46,314 nucleotides of DNA from Deltaproteobacteria bacterium (GCA_009379725.1 WHTF01000005.1:30468-76781), one strand, 5' to 3'. Shown: positions 1 to 9,732, numbered from the stretch's first letter. A program made the numbers and translations. Notes: generated by a model from the letters alone, not told the origin.

Positions 1-304
1 TGCCAACGCCTTGGCTTCCTTGAAAGCTCGTGTAAGTTTCTCGGGAAAATCGGGATAATTTTCAACGATTTGTCGTCGCATGGCCAGAATGTGAATGATC
101 GGATTGATACCGGTTTGTTTGGTGTGGCGAATAATTTCCATCCCACTCGCCCTGGAGGAAACGGTAATGTCTTTCGCCGGCAGAAACGAAATCGCGGCAG
201 ATGTCAAGCTCATAGCCTTCCACTCCGATCTTGCCGTCGATGAGCGCGCGGCAGCGCGGATGATCGGGAAGACCGAGGGAGATGCGCGGTTTTGCCATAA
301 CCAT
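1..304 (-). pseudogene. 4,5-dihydroxyphthalate decarboxylase / substrate-binding-like gene, internally deleted, runs off left edge
   Basis: The first ~33 residues (start at 304, AGAGGAG seven bases upstream) resemble the N-terminus of the 4,5-dihydroxyphthalate decarboxylase/substrate-binding family (KPRISLGL, then IDGKIGVEGYELD). After about residue 50 this frame becomes nonsense. The neighbouring frame from about position 150 down to 1 reads as the C-terminal part of the same family (GMEIIRHTKQTGINPIIHIL, then a RRQIVENYPDFPEKL-type helix). The central ~200 residues of a normal ~320-residue protein are therefore missing and the two ends are joined out of frame. The family assignment is from memory of motifs, and the true 3' end lies outside the window. 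The TAXI-type gene behind it on the same strand suggests a former solute-uptake or aromatic-acid locus. Confidence 0.5.
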
Positions 305-485
305 TTGGGTTCTCCTCTTCTATAACACGTCTCACCGTGAAATCATCTTTCACAGGATTTCGGTTCGCTCTGGACCTCTTGAAAACCACAAAGTCATTGG
401 ACCTTTACGGTTGACTGCCTTCGCCTTTCGAGCCTCACTCCAGGTACTACAGTGAGTCTTTTCGAACATCATGAACAATTCAGAC

Positions 486-1433
486 CTAAAGATATTTCTT
501 CTCCCTAAAATATTCCTTGGCGCCAGGATGCAGGGGGATGTTCAATTGCCCGGCTTCACCGCCGCGGCAAAACTCGCGCATGGTCATAGGTCTTTTGTCG
601 AAGTGATCCACCGGGATTGTCTTGTAACAGAGGTCTACGGCTTTGGCCATGTTGTAGGCCACCTCGGACGGCAAGTCGGCATGGCAGAAGAAGGTCCAGC
701 CGCTGAAGTCGATGCAGCGAATATCTCGATTCATTTTCGGATAGTGCTTGCGTGTCAGATTGGCGCTGGGGAAGCCGATCTTTTGCATGTGACGCACAGC
801 GGCGTCGTTGACCGGCAGGAAGCGCATCCCCGCCTTGAGCGCTACCGGGCCCCAGCTCTTCACACCTTCGTCAAAGACGGCGTCGGCTGCCCCTGATTGG
901 ATGTGATTCTTACGGTCATCGCTGCTGGGTGAAGCAGCCTCCATGATTCTTCCGCCCCAGCGTTCAATATCGCGGAAGGTCATGCCGTAAGTTTTCAGAA
1001 CTTCCTCGATGGCAAAAAGGGTGGTTTGCAGCTTCCCCCGTCTTCGCGTCGAAATACGCAGCGGATATTTTTGTTTTTCAATGTCTTCGAGCGACTCAAT
1101 ACGGCTGTCCTTGCGCACCGCGAAGATCAGCCGGTCCCAGGTGGGAAACACGCCAATGGCGCGCAAGGGGATTTTCTTTTTATAAAAGCCGCGGCCGAGA
1201 TAAGCCATGGCCGAAAGACCGATGGGATTGCCGAAACCGAAGTCGTGTTTCTTCTTGTCCACTAGGATCGCCGGACCGGTGCCGCCGAGCTCGGAGTCGC
1301 GCCAACCCATGGCAACATCGAGCTGTGATTTGGGTGGCAGATCGACGTTGTTGAAAAAAGTTAAAGCGACCAAGTTAGCGATGTCGACGCGCTTCGAAGT
1401 TGCCGCGATGGAGAGTTTGATCGGTTCGTTCAT
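486..1433 (-). CDS. TAXI-family (TRAP-type) solute-binding protein
   Basis: A 315-residue protein that reads as a TAXI/NMT1-type periplasmic solute-binding fold: beta-strand start (IKLSIAATSKR), a DFGFGNPIGLS segment, a domain-crossing WDRLIFAVRKDS strand, the IESLEDIEKQKYPLRIS loop, and a SGAADAVFDEGV hinge. Such proteins bind organic acids for uptake. No signal peptide or lipobox is visible at this start, which is odd for a periplasmic protein; the start may be wrong or the protein is a cytoplasmic relative. No Shine-Dalgarno lies before the ATG. No transporter membrane genes are adjacent, so it is an orphan binding protein, a pattern common in lineages with many such proteins. Confidence 0.65.
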   Translation of the reverse strand: MNEPIKLSIAATSKRVDIANLVALTFFNNVDLPPKSQLDVAMGWRDSELGGTGPAILVDKKKHDFGFGNPIGLSAMAYLGRGFYKKKIPLRAIGVFPTWDRLIFAVRKDSRIESLEDIEKQKYPLRISTRRRGKLQTTLFAIEEVLKTYGMTFRDIERWGGRIMEAASPSSDDRKNHIQSGAADAVFDEGVKSWGPVALKAGMRFLPVNDAAVRHMQKIGFPSANLTRKHYPKMNRDIRCIDFSGWTFFCHADLPSEVAYNMAKAVDLCYKTIPVDHFDKRPMTMREFCRGGEAGQLNIPLHPGAKEYFREKKYL

Positions 1434-1458
1434 CGGTTGTTTTGCCTTCCGTGGTTTT

Positions 1459-1521
1459 TTAGTGAGGTCTGCCGGCCGGCCTGGTGGGTATGCCCTCTTG
1501 ATAAATCTTTTCCAATTTCAT
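1459..1521 (-). CDS. possible 20-residue leader ORF ahead of the TAXI-type gene
   Basis: ATG at 1521 is preceded by a good AAGGAG (about 1526-1531) and encodes MKLEKIYQEGIPTRPAGRPH before TAA. It ends 25 bases before the start of the TAXI-type gene, which lacks its own ribosome-binding site, so translation coupling is conceivable. It could equally be the remnant of a longer gene. There is no independent support. Confidence 0.25.
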   Translation of the reverse strand: MKLEKIYQEGIPTRPAGRPH

Positions 1522-1653
1522 GGGACACTCCTTCCATTTAAATAGACAAGGGATTCTCTGTCGTGGCTATTAGCCTGTTAACTCGAATAGCGCAAGATTA
1601 AAAAAGCTACTCGTTGATTCCTCTTGTTTCTTCTGATTATGATTTTCAATCAT

Positions 1654-2892
1654 ATGGTCCAGACCTTTTTTAAAGTCTTAGCGCCGCAGGAGGCGTTGCG
1701 TTTGCTGCTGCAGGTGACGCCGGTGGGAGCCGAGCGAATTGCCACCCTCGCCGCGCGCGCCCGCGTCCTGGCGGAAGATCTTCGTTCCGCCGTCGACTTG
1801 CCGCACTTTGACCGCGCGGCGATGGATGGTTATGCCGTCAGGTCAAAGGACACCTTCGGTGCGAGTCAGAGCCTGCCGGCGTATTTAAAACTTGCCGGCG
1901 TGGTGGAAATGGGCAAGGAGGCAACCCAGTCGGTTGCGACGGGCGAAGCGATTCGCATCTCGACGGGCGGCATGATGCCGCCGAAAAGCGACGCCGTGGT
2001 GATGGTCGAGTATACCGACGAAGCCGAAGGGGGGCTGGTGGAAATTCACCGCGGCGTATCGCCGGGGCAAAATGTTATTCAAATCGGCGATGACATCAAG
2101 AAAGGCGATCCGGTCTTTCACCACGGACGGCGACTCAAGGCGCATGACATCGGCGCGCTGACAGGCATCGGTATTTCATCTGTGCCGGTATTTAAGCGGC
2201 CGCGAATAGCGCTGATTTCGACCGGCGATGAAATCGTCGATGCTGACGCGACTCCGCTTCCCGGACAGGTGCGTAATATCAACCAGCATTCGTTGGCAGG
2301 TCTGATCGAAGAGTGTGGCGGTGAGTTAAGGGATTGGGGCGTGATTCCCGATGATCGCCAGCAGCTCACCAGCGCCATCGGGCAAGCGTTAAATTGGGCC
2401 GATCTCGTGCTCTTGTCCGGCGGCAGCTCCATGGGCGCGAAAGATATCGCGCTGGAAACCATTCTGTCTTTTCCGGACTCGGAATTTATCTTTCACGGTA
2501 TTTCGGTGGCGCCCGGCAAACCGACAATTTTCGCCAAAGCATGCGGCAAGCCGATCATGGGGCTCCCCGGTTATCCAGTATCGGCGCTGGTGATTTTCGA
2601 TCTCTTTGCCGGACCGCTGATCCGCAGGTTGGGTGGCGAGGAAATCGCGCCGCTCGGCCGATTTGCCAAAACTGCAAGGGCGATCTTGAAGACCAACATC
2701 GCTTCGCAGGTTGGCCGCGAGGATTACGTCCGGGTGGCGCTCGAGCAAGAAGGCGGGCAATTCGTCGCGACTCCTTTGCCGAACAAATCCGGCGCGATTT
2801 TTACGTTAGTCAAAGCCGACGGTATGGTGCGGATCGATCTCAACCAGGACGGTCTGGAAGCGGGAGAAGATGTCGAGGTCATACTGTTTTAA
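1654..2892 (+). CDS. moeA: molybdopterin molybdotransferase MoeA
   Basis: MoeA inserts molybdate into adenylylated molybdopterin to form molybdenum cofactor in the cytoplasm. The protein has the family signature from the N-terminus on: a linker helix, then DLPHFDRAAMDGYAVR, a domain with ISTGGMMPPKSDAVV, the IALISTGDEIVD strand opening the MogA-like central domain, DLVLLSGGSSMGAKD, PGKPTIFA and GLPGYPVSAL, and a C-terminal beta domain (VGREDYVRV). From this ATG it is 412 residues, normal for MoeA (~400). An in-frame ATG exists at 1624 but adds an atypical hydrophobic stretch; neither start has a clear ribosome-binding site. It is followed after 43 bases by a second, fused MoeA, so the two are probably co-transcribed. 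Confidence 0.92.
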   Translation: MVQTFFKVLAPQEALRLLLQVTPVGAERIATLAARARVLAEDLRSAVDLPHFDRAAMDGYAVRSKDTFGASQSLPAYLKLAGVVEMGKEATQSVATGEAIRISTGGMMPPKSDAVVMVEYTDEAEGGLVEIHRGVSPGQNVIQIGDDIKKGDPVFHHGRRLKAHDIGALTGIGISSVPVFKRPRIALISTGDEIVDADATPLPGQVRNINQHSLAGLIEECGGELRDWGVIPDDRQQLTSAIGQALNWADLVLLSGGSSMGAKDIALETILSFPDSEFIFHGISVAPGKPTIFAKACGKPIMGLPGYPVSALVIFDLFAGPLIRRLGGEEIAPLGRFAKTARAILKTNIASQVGREDYVRVALEQEGGQFVATPLPNKSGAIFTLVKADGMVRIDLNQDGLEAGEDVEVILF

Positions 2893-2935
2893 GTCCCCTG
2901 TCTTGTATGGGATGAATAAGTAGACCTCCAGTGTC

Positions 2936-4861
2936 ATGGCACGAAAACGATACCTCAAGAAGACGCCGTTAAACCAGGCCAGAGAGCTTTTCCTGGCGAG
3001 TGTGGACCCGCTCACGCTGCAAAGCGAGAATATTCCCGTTGACGACGCTCTCGATTGCATCACCGCGGAAGCCGTTTTCGCAAAGATCTCGTCGCCCCAT
3101 TACCATGCCGCTGCCATGGACGGTATCTGCGTGCGCGCCGAAGACACCTTCGGTGCTACTGAATTCGTCGGCAAGAAACTTACCCCGGCCGATGGCGAAT
3201 CGCCCGATGCGAACGCGTTTGCTTACGTCGACACCGGCAATTCGCTGCCGGCATGGGCGAATGCGGTGATCATGATCGAAAAGGTTCGCCAGCTTGATGA
3301 CGGATCGGTGGAGATTTTTGAGTCCGTCGGCCCCTGGAACCACATTCGTTTAGTGGGCGAGGATGTGGTTGCGACCGAATTGCTTTTGCCGCGCTCTCAT
3401 TGTCTTCGCCCCTACGATCTCGGTGCGTTACTGGCCGCGGGTCATACGCGGGTAACCGTAAAAGCGCGTCCGAAGGTCGGCATTATTCCGACCGGCGATG
3501 AGTTGATCCAGCCCGGCGATGAAACCAAACCGGGATCCGTTATTGAATTCAATTCGACGATTTTGGCGGCTTTTGTCCGCGAATGGGGTGGAGCGCCGAT
3601 CAAATACGCCAGAGCCAGGGATGATGCCGAGTTGCTTAAGCAGGCCGTCCGGCGTGCCGCTGAAGAGTGCGATCTCATTACAATCATCGCCGGCTCATCA
3701 GCCGGTGAACACGATCTGACCGCAGAGGTCATTGCCGACGCAGGCGAATTGTGGGCGCATGGTATCGACGTCATGCCGGGAAAGCCAGCGGTATTGGGCA
3801 CCGTCGGCAAGCCGGTGATCGGCGTACCCGGCTATCCGGTGTCTGCGATCATCATCGCACGGGAAATCCTCCGGCCGGCGCTGGAGAAGTTTCTTGGCTG
3901 TGCGGCGCCGTCATTGCCGAGCGTTCATGCGCTGGTGCCGAAGAAGATCGCTTCGCATCTCGGACTCGAAGAATTCATCCGTGTATCGCTCGGACGGGTG
4001 GGCGAAAAGCTGGTGGCGGTCCCGCTTGCGCGGGGTGCCGGAGTCATTACAACCATGGTTCACGCCGATGGCCTGTTGCGCATACCCAGCCTGGTGGAAG
4101 GATTGAACGGCGGCGAAGAGGTCGAGGTCGATCTCCTCCGGCCGCAAGCCGATATCGAGAATACCATTCTTTGCACCGGCAGCCATGACCTCGCCATCGG
4201 CGTTCTTGAAGACCAACTCAAGCAGCGTTGTCCGGAACTGAAAATAGCGGCGACGAATGTCGGGAGTTTGGGGGGGTTGCTCGCGCTGCAGCGCGGTGAG
4301 ACCCACATTGCCGGTACTCATCTGCTCGATCCGCCGACCGGTGTCTATAATATTCCCGAGATTAAAAAAACAATTCCAAAACTCCCCGTTATCCTGGTGC
4401 ATCTTGCTCAGCGTGAGCAAGGTATCCTCGTGGCGCGCGGTAATCCCAAATCGATTCGCAGTCTTGACGATCTGAGGTCCGGAAGTCGATTCGTGAACCG
4501 GCAACCTGGTTCGGGTACTCGCGTTCTCTTGGATTTCGAGCTCAAGAGGCTTGGTATCGATCCAAACTCTATCGACGGTTATGAACGGGAAGAATTCACG
4601 CACATGTCGGTGGGGGTTGCGGTGGCCAGCGGACTGGCCGATGCCGGTCTCGGCGTGCGCGCCGCCGCCAACGCACTGGGCCTCGATTTTATACCTGTGG
4701 CTAACGAGCAGTACGACTTGCTTTTTCTCCGTTCCTTCTTCGAATCCCAGCGTGGAGCGCAGCTGATGGCGATCCTAAAATCTGAATCGTTCAAAGACGC
4801 TGTCGGCGCGCTGGGCGGGTACGATACCCGAGATGCCGGCAAGCTTCTCTATCGCCAATAG
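2936..4861 (+). CDS. MoeA-like protein fused to a C-terminal periplasmic-binding-like (PBP) domain
   Basis: 641 residues. Residues ~1-400 are a second MoeA: HYHAAAMDGICVRAEDTFGA, VGIIPTGDELIQPG, LITIIAGSSAGEHDL, MPGKPAVLG, GVPGYPVSAI. Residues ~410-640 match the PBP-like domain found behind MoeA and behind HTH domains: LCTGSHDLAIGVLEDQL, the TNVGSLGGLLALQRGETHIA motif, GTHLLDPPTGVYN, FVNRQPGSGTRVLLD and VASGLADAGLGVRAAA. This fusion is a known architecture in anaerobic and deltaproteobacterial lineages and is thought to link cofactor insertion to sensing of molybdate/tungstate or a related ligand; that role is inference. It differs from the upstream MoeA in the signature (GICVR for GYAVR), so the pair may serve different metals or enzymes. 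Confidence 0.88.
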   Translation: MARKRYLKKTPLNQARELFLASVDPLTLQSENIPVDDALDCITAEAVFAKISSPHYHAAAMDGICVRAEDTFGATEFVGKKLTPADGESPDANAFAYVDTGNSLPAWANAVIMIEKVRQLDDGSVEIFESVGPWNHIRLVGEDVVATELLLPRSHCLRPYDLGALLAAGHTRVTVKARPKVGIIPTGDELIQPGDETKPGSVIEFNSTILAAFVREWGGAPIKYARARDDAELLKQAVRRAAEECDLITIIAGSSAGEHDLTAEVIADAGELWAHGIDVMPGKPAVLGTVGKPVIGVPGYPVSAIIIAREILRPALEKFLGCAAPSLPSVHALVPKKIASHLGLEEFIRVSLGRVGEKLVAVPLARGAGVITTMVHADGLLRIPSLVEGLNGGEEVEVDLLRPQADIENTILCTGSHDLAIGVLEDQLKQRCPELKIAATNVGSLGGLLALQRGETHIAGTHLLDPPTGVYNIPEIKKTIPKLPVILVHLAQREQGILVARGNPKSIRSLDDLRSGSRFVNRQPGSGTRVLLDFELKRLGIDPNSIDGYEREEFTHMSVGVAVASGLADAGLGVRAAANALGLDFIPVANEQYDLLFLRSFFESQRGAQLMAILKSESFKDAVGALGGYDTRDAGKLLYRQ

Positions 4862-5146
4862 TCCCGCGCTCCAGACGACAAGGTCTAATTCTGACGAAAA
4901 CGGTCTCAAGTATTCTCTACCGCTAACGTAACTAAGGGTTGACTTGGATTTACCGCGGCTGGCGGACCCAACACGTCGTGAAAAGTAATGCTGGCGCGCC
5001 TGCCCAACAGCGTCGCGCCGTGTCCGCATTTGTCCATTTTCGTGCGTTTGAGTCATTCTGTAAGCAAAATTTATTTCGCAATAACCAATGGTTAGGCGGA
5101 TTCGAGGGTGGCATCGCCATTGCGAACCGGACCTCTGGGAGTTTTT

Positions 5147-5362
5147 ATGGACTACAAGTTAGACAATATTCGTTTGTTGACTCTCGACGAAGCCGCGACA
5201 CTTCTTCACGTATCAAAGCGCACTCTCCAGCGGATGATTAAGACTCGTGAGCTGCCGGCCTTCAAGGTCGGCGGGCAATGGCGTCTGCGGGAGAGTCAAC
5301 TCAGGCAATGGGTTGAAACTCGGGAAACCGGTGGCGGTGTTGAGCGAGAAAAAGCAAGGTGA
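5147..5362 (+). CDS. excisionase-family helix-turn-helix DNA-binding protein
   Basis: A 71-residue protein made of one winged HTH of the excisionase/MerR-like type: LLTLDEAATLLHVSKRTLQR (helix-turn-helix), then ELPAFKVGGQWRLRES (wing) and LRQWVETRE. The start at 5147 is chosen because GGGAG (5137-5141) lies five bases upstream; an earlier in-frame ATG at 5108 lacks one. No integrase is nearby. Small HTHs of this kind are often fused to, or next to, the PBP-like domain seen at the end of the preceding gene, so it is probably a transcription regulator of the molybdenum-cofactor genes or of the following kinase. That link is inference from position. Confidence 0.75.
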   Translation: MDYKLDNIRLLTLDEAATLLHVSKRTLQRMIKTRELPAFKVGGQWRLRESQLRQWVETRETGGGVEREKAR

Positions 5363-5515
5363 TTATGACGTCGAAGGATTGGATGGGTATGGCCGCCACA
5401 GCTTGGCCAAGACATGATGTTTTTCTCCACTGGATTCAGTATGCGAAGGGTGGCCCTTCGTTGTTTCTTCTTAACAATATTCGCAAATGATAGCCGGCGC
5501 TTTGAGGCGCAAACT

Positions 5516-8500
5516 ATGAGCAAAGCCGAGACCCTGACCGGGCGTAGAAGCTTTATGCGCAGAGTTCCCCCGGGGCTCCTGCAAAGCTTCTGGGATTTGC
5601 TACCGTCCGGGGAATCCTTGCCGGCAGATGTCTGGCAAAGCCGGCATCGATTCCTGTTGCGGCTTACTTGGTCTCACGCTTTGTTGATTGCGCTGATCGG
5701 GCCCGTGCTTGGGTATAGCTGGGAGCTTAGCTTCCATGCGCTGTTTCGCGATGGCACGGTGCTTCATACGTTGGCAGAAGGATCGATCGTAGGATTTTTT
5801 GCGAGTATTGCAACTCTGGTTACGATCAACCGGGCGATTCGGGCGACGGCGGTCGGCTTCGGGCTGGTGAGCGCTTCGGCGATTCTGGTTCATCTCTCCG
5901 GCGGCTATATCGAGCTTCACTTCCATTTTTTTGTCGTGCTCGCCTTTTTGGCGCTTTATCAGGACCGGGTTTGTTACCTGCTGGCCATTGTTTATGTCGC
6001 GCTCCATCACGGTGTTGTCGGTGCGATATGGCCGCAGCACGTCTACAACCATACGGCGGCTATAAACGCCCCGTGGACCTGGGGCGCTATCCACGCACTC
6101 TTTGTCCTGTGCGCTGCTGCCGGCAGTGTGATTGCCTGGCGCTTTAATGAGAAGGCGTTCGCTCAAACTAAATTGATCCTGGATTCAGCGGGCGAGGGCA
6201 TTTTTGGATTGGACCGAGAAGCGAAAATCATTTTCATCAACCCCGCCGCCGCGTCTTTCCTGCATTGTCAAGCCAACGAAGCGATCGGCAAAGCGATTCA
6301 CCAGGTGCTGCGCCACACGCGCCCTGACGGCAGCGAGTTTTCAAAGCAGGCGTCGCCAATTCTTGGCTCTCTCAAAGACGGCGCCAAGCGCCAAGTAAGC
6401 GATGAGCTCTTCTGGCGATTGGATGGCACGAGCTTTCCTGTGGAGTATAAATGCACGCCCATTGTAGATCGCGAGTCACTGGCGGGAGCCGTCGTGACCT
6501 TCACCGACATCACGACGCGCAAGCAGCGAGAGGTGGCCTTGCGTGAAAGCGAAGAACGCTTTCGCCAGATCGCGGAAAATATCAAGGAGGTGTTTTGGAT
6601 CACCGATCCTCTGAGCGACAAAAAGCTTTACGTCAGTCCCGCGTACCGAGAAGTATGGGGCCGCGATCCTGCTAAGATAGCCTCGTTATCCCAGTCCTGG
6701 CTGGGCTTAATCCATGCGGAAGATCTGAGCCGCGTTCTTGTGGCGGTTCGGACCAAGCAGGTGACCGGACAGTACGATGAGGAGTATCGGATCGTGCGCC
6801 CGGACGGCTCTGTCCGCTGGATAAAAGATCGGGCCTTTCCCGTGCGTGACGAATCGGGCAACGTTTATCGCATAATCGGATTGGCCGGAGACATCACCGA
6901 ACGCAAGCAGTCAGAGGAGGATTTGCGGAGCCGTTATAATGAAGTCGCGATTCTGCATGAAGTGAGCCAGATGATTTTGGGCGCTATGGATCTCGAGCCT
7001 GTTTTGGCCAAGATCCTTCGCCTGGCGCTGGCAACGCTTTCCCTCGATCTGGGTAATATTCGGCTGTTTGAGCCTATCGGGGGGCTGCGAGTCGGGGTTC
7101 ATCGAGGTTATCACGACCCCGAGAATATACGCGCCTACTATACGGATATGAAAAACCCGCGAAGCGATGTTCTTTCTCTGCGGGTCATTGCCTCCGGAAA
7201 GAGCCTAGTGCTGCAGGACCTTGCGACGGCGGACGGACTACCCGCGTTTAAGAAAGAAGAGGCTTGCTCGGCTATTGTGGTGCCGATCGTCATGGAAACA
7301 GAAACCCTCGGCCTGATCGAGGTTGGCAGCCGTACTTCCTGTACGTTCCGGCCGGGCGACGTTCGTCTTCTCGAAGCGATCGGAAATCAGGTCGGCATTG
7401 CCGTACAGAAGGCGCGGCTTCTTCGGGAGACGGAGCGCCGCGCGCAGGAACAGGAAGCGCTCAATGTGATCGCCGAGGCCGTCAGTCAGTCGCTTCGCAC
7501 CGATGAATTGCTGAAAATCGCTTTGGAGAAGGTTTTTGAGGTGACCGGACGCGAAAGAGTATCTATTAGGCTCAAGGATTCCAATACAGGTGGACTGACA
7601 TTGGTCGCGCACCGGGGGTTTTCACCGGAGGAAGTAGAGGAACTGCTTCGTACGACGTCCGATTCGAGCAGCGAAGAGATATTTGCCACCGGGCAGCCGC
7701 GGGTTGTCAACAATTCTTCGGCGGGTGGAGACTCTGAAGCGCTGTTGCCGCAAAGCGACACCGTGAGCTTGCTTCCCATTAAAGCGGGCGCGAATGTGGT
7801 GGGAATTATGGGCGTCTCCGCCGGCCGGCCAATTCGCTTCGAGCTCCGTGAGATAGCGTTGTTGGAGGCGATCGGAAACATGATCGGCGTGGCGCTCGAG
7901 AACGCCCGTCTGTTCAGCGAGACCGAGGCACGTTATCGGGAATTGCAAATTCTTCAGGCAATTAGCCAAACAATTTTAGGTTCCAGCGACCTTAAAGGCA
8001 TACTTAGCGAGGTCCTTGATAAAGCCTATGAAATTGGCGGGTTCGATATTGGAGTTATCCGTATTTTCGATCAGACGGGAGAAATTCTGGAACCGGCTGC
8101 GATGCGAGGCTATCGGGCTCCCAAAAATGTTGCAGATCATCGCAAGGTCCTAGAAGGCTTGACCAGTGGTAGCGGGACCCAGGAAGCGCTGGTCGATAAA
8201 GCTGTACATGTAGTGGATCTCAATCGGAGCCCGGGAATGCGCACATTCAGAAAAGAAGGAGTGCGCACGGCTGTCGTGGTTCCCCTTCGGAGCTACGACA
8301 ATGTGTTGGGTATCATTCATCTTGGGAACCGTTCCGAGCGGGTATTTGCACAAAGAGAACTTCAGCTTTTGGAAGCTATCGGCGACCAGGCGGGGATAGC
8401 GATCCAGAAGGCCGGGCTCTATGAAGAGAGCCGGCGGGCGCAAGCGTCATTGGAGGAAAAGGCGGCCGAACTAGCCCGCTCGAACATCGATCTGCAGCAT

Positions 8501-9253
8501 TTCTCCGAGGAAATCAAAATTGCCAAGGAGAAACTCGAACGGGTCAACAGTGTATTGACCGTTCAGGCGGCCGAGCTGGCTCGTTCCAATACCGAGCTGG
8601 AGCAATTTGCTTATGTTGCCTCGCACGATTTACAGGAGCCATTGAGAATGGTTGCGAGCTACGTTCAACTCCTCGCGCGTCGCTACAAAGGCAAACTCGA
8701 TGCCGAGGCGGAAGAATTTATCGGTTTTGCCGTGGACGGGTCCAAGCGGATGCAAGACCTGATTATAGCTTTGCTGGCCTATTCACGCATCGGGACCAAG
8801 ACGAGAGAGCTTGCGCCGACCGAGTGTGAGGCTGTTCTTCAGATCACTTTGAAGAATCTTCAAATCGCGATCGATGACAGCCAGGCAACGATTACCCACG
8901 GCCCTCTGCCGACGGTCATGGCCGATGCCACTCAACTGGGACAGCTGTTTCAGAACCTGATCGGAAACGCGATCAAATTTCGCGGCGATAAGCGCCCTGC
9001 CGTTCATGTGTCGGCGGAACAAAACGGCAAAGAATGGTTGTTCTCTTTTCGCGATGACGGTATCGGCATCGACCCTCAGTATGCGGAGCGGATTTTTGTC
9101 ATTTTTCAGCGCTTGCACAGTAAGGAAGAGTACCCGGGAACGGGTATCGGACTGGCGCTCTGCAAAAAGATCGTCGAGCGGCACGGCGGGCGAATCTGGC
9201 TGGAGTCGGAGCCGGGGAAGGGCTCGACATTTCGCTTTACGCTGTTGGCGTGA
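5516..9253 (+). CDS. membrane-bound sensor histidine kinase, PAS-PAS-GAF-GAF-GAF-HisKA-HATPase
   Basis: 1245 residues from the ATG at 5516, chosen because GAGG (5504-5507) precedes it; an ATG at 5414 in frame has none. Residues ~45-215 form several membrane segments including LSGGYIELHFHFFVVLAFL. Then come two PAS domains (ILDSAGEGIFGLDREAKIIF; EYRIVRPDGSVRWIKDRAFP), three GAF domains (~490-960, each preceded by an EVSQMILGAMDLEPVL-like helix), a coiled coil with a repeated AAELARSN motif, the phospho-acceptor box YVASHDLQEPLRMV (His near residue 1037), and an ATPase domain (NLIGNAIKF, DDGIGID, GTGIGLAL). It has no receiver; two separate receiver proteins follow directly, so a phosphotransfer cascade is likely. 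The phytochrome-type Cys was not recognised in the GAF domains. Confidence 0.9.
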   Translation: MSKAETLTGRRSFMRRVPPGLLQSFWDLLPSGESLPADVWQSRHRFLLRLTWSHALLIALIGPVLGYSWELSFHALFRDGTVLHTLAEGSIVGFFASIATLVTINRAIRATAVGFGLVSASAILVHLSGGYIELHFHFFVVLAFLALYQDRVCYLLAIVYVALHHGVVGAIWPQHVYNHTAAINAPWTWGAIHALFVLCAAAGSVIAWRFNEKAFAQTKLILDSAGEGIFGLDREAKIIFINPAAASFLHCQANEAIGKAIHQVLRHTRPDGSEFSKQASPILGSLKDGAKRQVSDELFWRLDGTSFPVEYKCTPIVDRESLAGAVVTFTDITTRKQREVALRESEERFRQIAENIKEVFWITDPLSDKKLYVSPAYREVWGRDPAKIASLSQSWLGLIHAEDLSRVLVAVRTKQVTGQYDEEYRIVRPDGSVRWIKDRAFPVRDESGNVYRIIGLAGDITERKQSEEDLRSRYNEVAILHEVSQMILGAMDLEPVLAKILRLALATLSLDLGNIRLFEPIGGLRVGVHRGYHDPENIRAYYTDMKNPRSDVLSLRVIASGKSLVLQDLATADGLPAFKKEEACSAIVVPIVMETETLGLIEVGSRTSCTFRPGDVRLLEAIGNQVGIAVQKARLLRETERRAQEQEALNVIAEAVSQSLRTDELLKIALEKVFEVTGRERVSIRLKDSNTGGLTLVAHRGFSPEEVEELLRTTSDSSSEEIFATGQPRVVNNSSAGGDSEALLPQSDTVSLLPIKAGANVVGIMGVSAGRPIRFELREIALLEAIGNMIGVALENARLFSETEARYRELQILQAISQTILGSSDLKGILSEVLDKAYEIGGFDIGVIRIFDQTGEILEPAAMRGYRAPKNVADHRKVLEGLTSGSGTQEALVDKAVHVVDLNRSPGMRTFRKEGVRTAVVVPLRSYDNVLGIIHLGNRSERVFAQRELQLLEAIGDQAGIAIQKAGLYEESRRAQASLEEKAAELARSNIDLQHFSEEIKIAKEKLERVNSVLTVQAAELARSNTELEQFAYVASHDLQEPLRMVASYVQLLARRYKGKLDAEAEEFIGFAVDGSKRMQDLIIALLAYSRIGTKTRELAPTECEAVLQITLKNLQIAIDDSQATITHGPLPTVMADATQLGQLFQNLIGNAIKFRGDKRPAVHVSAEQNGKEWLFSFRDDGIGIDPQYAERIFVIFQRLHSKEEYPGTGIGLALCKKIVERHGGRIWLESEPGKGSTFRFTLLA

Positions 9254-9279
9254 AATGACAGCAAAGGAGACGAAGAGTT

Positions 9280-9732
9280 ATGAGTGTGCATAATGGCTCT
9301 ATCCAGGTGCTTCTAGTGGAAGACAACCCCGGCGATGTCCGTTTGACCAAGGAGGCGCTAAAGGAAGGCAGACTTTTGAATGACGTGAGCGTAGTCGGAG
9401 ACGGAGTGGAGGCCATCTCATTCCTGCATCGACAGGGCAAGTATGCCGATGCCGTGCAACCCGATTTGATTTTGCTCGACTTGAATCTGCCGAAAAAAGA
9501 CGGCAGGGAGGTCTTGGCCGAGATCAAGGCGGATCCCCGTCTGCGGCGAATTCCCGTGGTTGTGCTGACAACGTCCTCGGCGGAAGAAGACATACTCAAA
9601 ACTTACGATTTGCATGCCAACTGCTACATCACCAAACCGGTGGATCTTGAGCAATTCATGCGGGTAGTAAGGTCCATTGAGGATTTCTGGATCAGCGTGG
9701 TCAGGCTGCCGTCAGACGAAGAAATTAAATGA
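9280..9732 (+). CDS. single-domain response regulator (Rcp1-like)
   Basis: 150-residue CheY-fold receiver of the Rcp1 type that partners phytochrome-like kinases. It has the acidic pocket (VEDNPGD), the phospho-accepting Asp at about residue 67 in [14 protein letters not shown], the VVLTTSS threonine switch and the TKPVD lysine. The loop is extended relative to CheY, as in Rcp1. AAAGGAG precedes the ATG. It sits 26 bases after the kinase and its stop overlaps the next start (ATGA), so the three genes form one translationally coupled unit and this protein is the likely phosphate acceptor or shuttle. It has no output domain. Confidence 0.92.
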   Translation: MSVHNGSIQVLLVEDNPGDVRLTKEALKEGRLLNDVSVVGDGVEAISFLHRQGKYADAVQPDLILLDLNLPKKDGREVLAEIKADPRLRRIPVVVLTTSSAEEDILKTYDLHANCYITKPVDLEQFMRVVRSIEDFWISVVRLPSDEEIK

